Shown here one piece after another: positions 4,582 to 5,457 of a stretch of 5,457 bases of DNA. A model generated the notes under the pieces. It was not told the origin of the DNA, ran no database searches, and saw only the letters and a list, made by a program, of their open reading frames with translations. The stretch is from Candidatus Fraserbacteria bacterium RBG_16_55_9. GTDB taxonomy: Bacteria; Bipolaricaulota; Bipolaricaulia; RBG-16-55-9. Position 1 is the first letter of the stretch. The number at the start of each line of letters is the position of its first letter. The stretch is from positions 1,041 to 6,497 of the forward strand of contig MFGX01000044.1 in the NCBI GenBank assembly GCA_001778455.1, in the 5' to 3' direction. Made by a program: the position numbers and the translations under genes.

Positions 4582-5457
4582 ATGCCGCTTCTCGAGATTC
4601 GCCTGCTAGGAGAGATTGAAGTCCGTCGCGATCGGCAGATATTGCAGTTCCCGACGCAGAAAACTAAAGAACTTTTCGTCTATCTGGTGACCTTCAGAGA
4701 TCGCGCCCATCCGCGCAGCATGTTGTCGGGCCTGCTCTTTCCCGCATCCGATGAGCAGAAAGCACGAGCCAATCTCCGCCAGGTGCTTTCGCGATTGCGA
4801 AGGGTGCTGGAAAGCAAGCGAAGTACGCACTTCACACCAGGGCTCGAGGCTAAAGGCGGTACGGTCCGCTTCCACACTGCAACGGATGACTATTGGCTGG
4901 ATATCGAAGAGTTTGAGCGCCTGCTCATCGAGAGCGCCGCAGGCAAATCACTCGAACGTCTAGAACAGGCAGTGGCTCTCTACCGTGGCCCGTTCTCGCC
5001 AGGCATCTATGAAGACTGGGTGCTGGCAGAAGCAGAACGCCTACAGACGCTCTACGTGGATGCTCTCGATCAGCTGGCCACAGCCTATCAAACAAGGCTG
5101 GACTACAAAAAAGCTATCGATGCTTGGCGAAAAGCCCTGGAGGTCATCCCCTGGCATGAGCGGGCCCACCGTGAGCTCATGACGCTCTACGCGATGGTGG
5201 GAGATCGAGCGTCAGCTCTCCGTCAATACAACGACTATACAACAATTCTTCAGAGAGAATTGAACGCTCCGCCTCTCGCTGAAACACGCGCTCTCTATGA
5301 AAGGCTCTTACAGGGTGCACCCCTGCCGACAGCTCCGGTGCAACGGGTGACAACACAGCTAGAAATGCCCTTTGTCGGACGTGCCCGTGAGTGTGAACGG
5401 CTCAAGGCGCTGTGGGAAAACTCTTGTCGAGGCCGGGGGGCGCTCGTCTTGATCGCG
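4582..5457 (+). CDS. SARP/BTAD-family transcriptional regulator, 3' end missing
   Basis: The first 292 codons are present and the frame is open at the window end. ATG 4582 has AAGGAG (4569-4574) 7 nt upstream. Residues about 4-98 resemble the OmpR-like winged-helix DNA-binding domain of SARP-type regulators: IRLLGEIEV at the start, then ARANLRQVLSRLRRVLE near 61-77. Residues about 104-245 are the bacterial transcriptional activation domain with TPR-like helices. Its landmarks are ALYRGPF at 132-138, YEDWV near 143-147, the IPWHERAHRELMTLYA stretch near 189-204, AL..Y at 212-216 and the ETRALYERLL end. At 263-267 FVGRA opens what is usually an AAA_16/NB-ARC-type ATPase domain, and the last residues, ALVLIA, lead up to where a Walker A motif should follow. 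Such proteins are large ATP-dependent regulators, often ending in TPRs. The inducer and targets are unknown. Its divergent placement beside rplM does not by itself show a regulatory link. Confidence 0.9.
   Translation, partial: MPLLEIRLLGEIEVRRDRQILQFPTQKTKELFVYLVTFRDRAHPRSMLSGLLFPASDEQKARANLRQVLSRLRRVLESKRSTHFTPGLEAKGGTVRFHTATDDYWLDIEEFERLLIESAAGKSLERLEQAVALYRGPFSPGIYEDWVLAEAERLQTLYVDALDQLATAYQTRLDYKKAIDAWRKALEVIPWHERAHRELMTLYAMVGDRASALRQYNDYTTILQRELNAPPLAETRALYERLLQGAPLPTAPVQRVTTQLEMPFVGRARECERLKALWENSCRGRGALVLIA

Noticed and set aside
4606..4875. Minus-strand open frame opposite the regulator gene
   Set aside because: The plus-strand frame is a clear SARP/BTAD regulator, so this is its shadow.
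1..5457. tRNA genes, CRISPR repeats, insertion sequences, attachment sites
   Set aside because: I found no cloverleaf-like sequence, no regularly spaced repeats, and no transposase or terminal inverted repeats. The repeats seen are at protein-domain level.

Overview
This window is bacterial chromosomal DNA of moderate G+C. It holds four protein genes, and two of them run off the ends. A bacterial-type L13 ribosomal protein, Shine-Dalgarno (SD) sites at every start and sigma70-like promoters all point to Bacteria. The mix of large PKD/VWA surface proteins and a SARP/BTAD-type regulator would fit an uncultured environmental lineage (Chloroflexi-like or Bipolaricaulota/Acetothermia-like). That placement is a guess from gene style, not a demonstrated assignment.

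Layout. Positions 1-3785 (minus strand) carry two genes 46 bp apart that look like one operon. The upstream gene (1653-3785) encodes a 710-residue exported protein: signal peptide, unassigned beta-rich domain, PKD domain, then two copies of a module made of a 69-residue beta unit followed by a helical unit with two cysteines. The downstream gene (1-1606, 3' end missing) encodes a membrane-targeted or secreted protein with a VWA domain carrying a complete MIDAS motif, a DUF11-like stretch, a PKD domain and a third copy of the same beta unit. The two products share domain architecture and probably act together outside the cytoplasm, perhaps in adhesion or envelope assembly; the exact function cannot be read from the sequence.

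Positions 3786-3998 are non-coding. They hold a C-rich transcript segment just after the L13 gene (possible Rho-type termination), two small inverted repeats, and an extended -10 promoter for the surface-protein operon. Positions 3999-4442 (minus) are rplM (L13), with a strong promoter in the 139-bp divergent region 4443-4581. The usual partner rpsI does not follow rplM here. Positions 4582-5457 (plus) are the first 292 codons of a SARP/BTAD-family regulator that is entering an AAA-type ATPase domain at the window end.

The observations most worth following are the repeated module shared by the two surface proteins, with all its cysteines confined to the helical part, and the near-identical promoter-leader segments of rplM and the surface operon.
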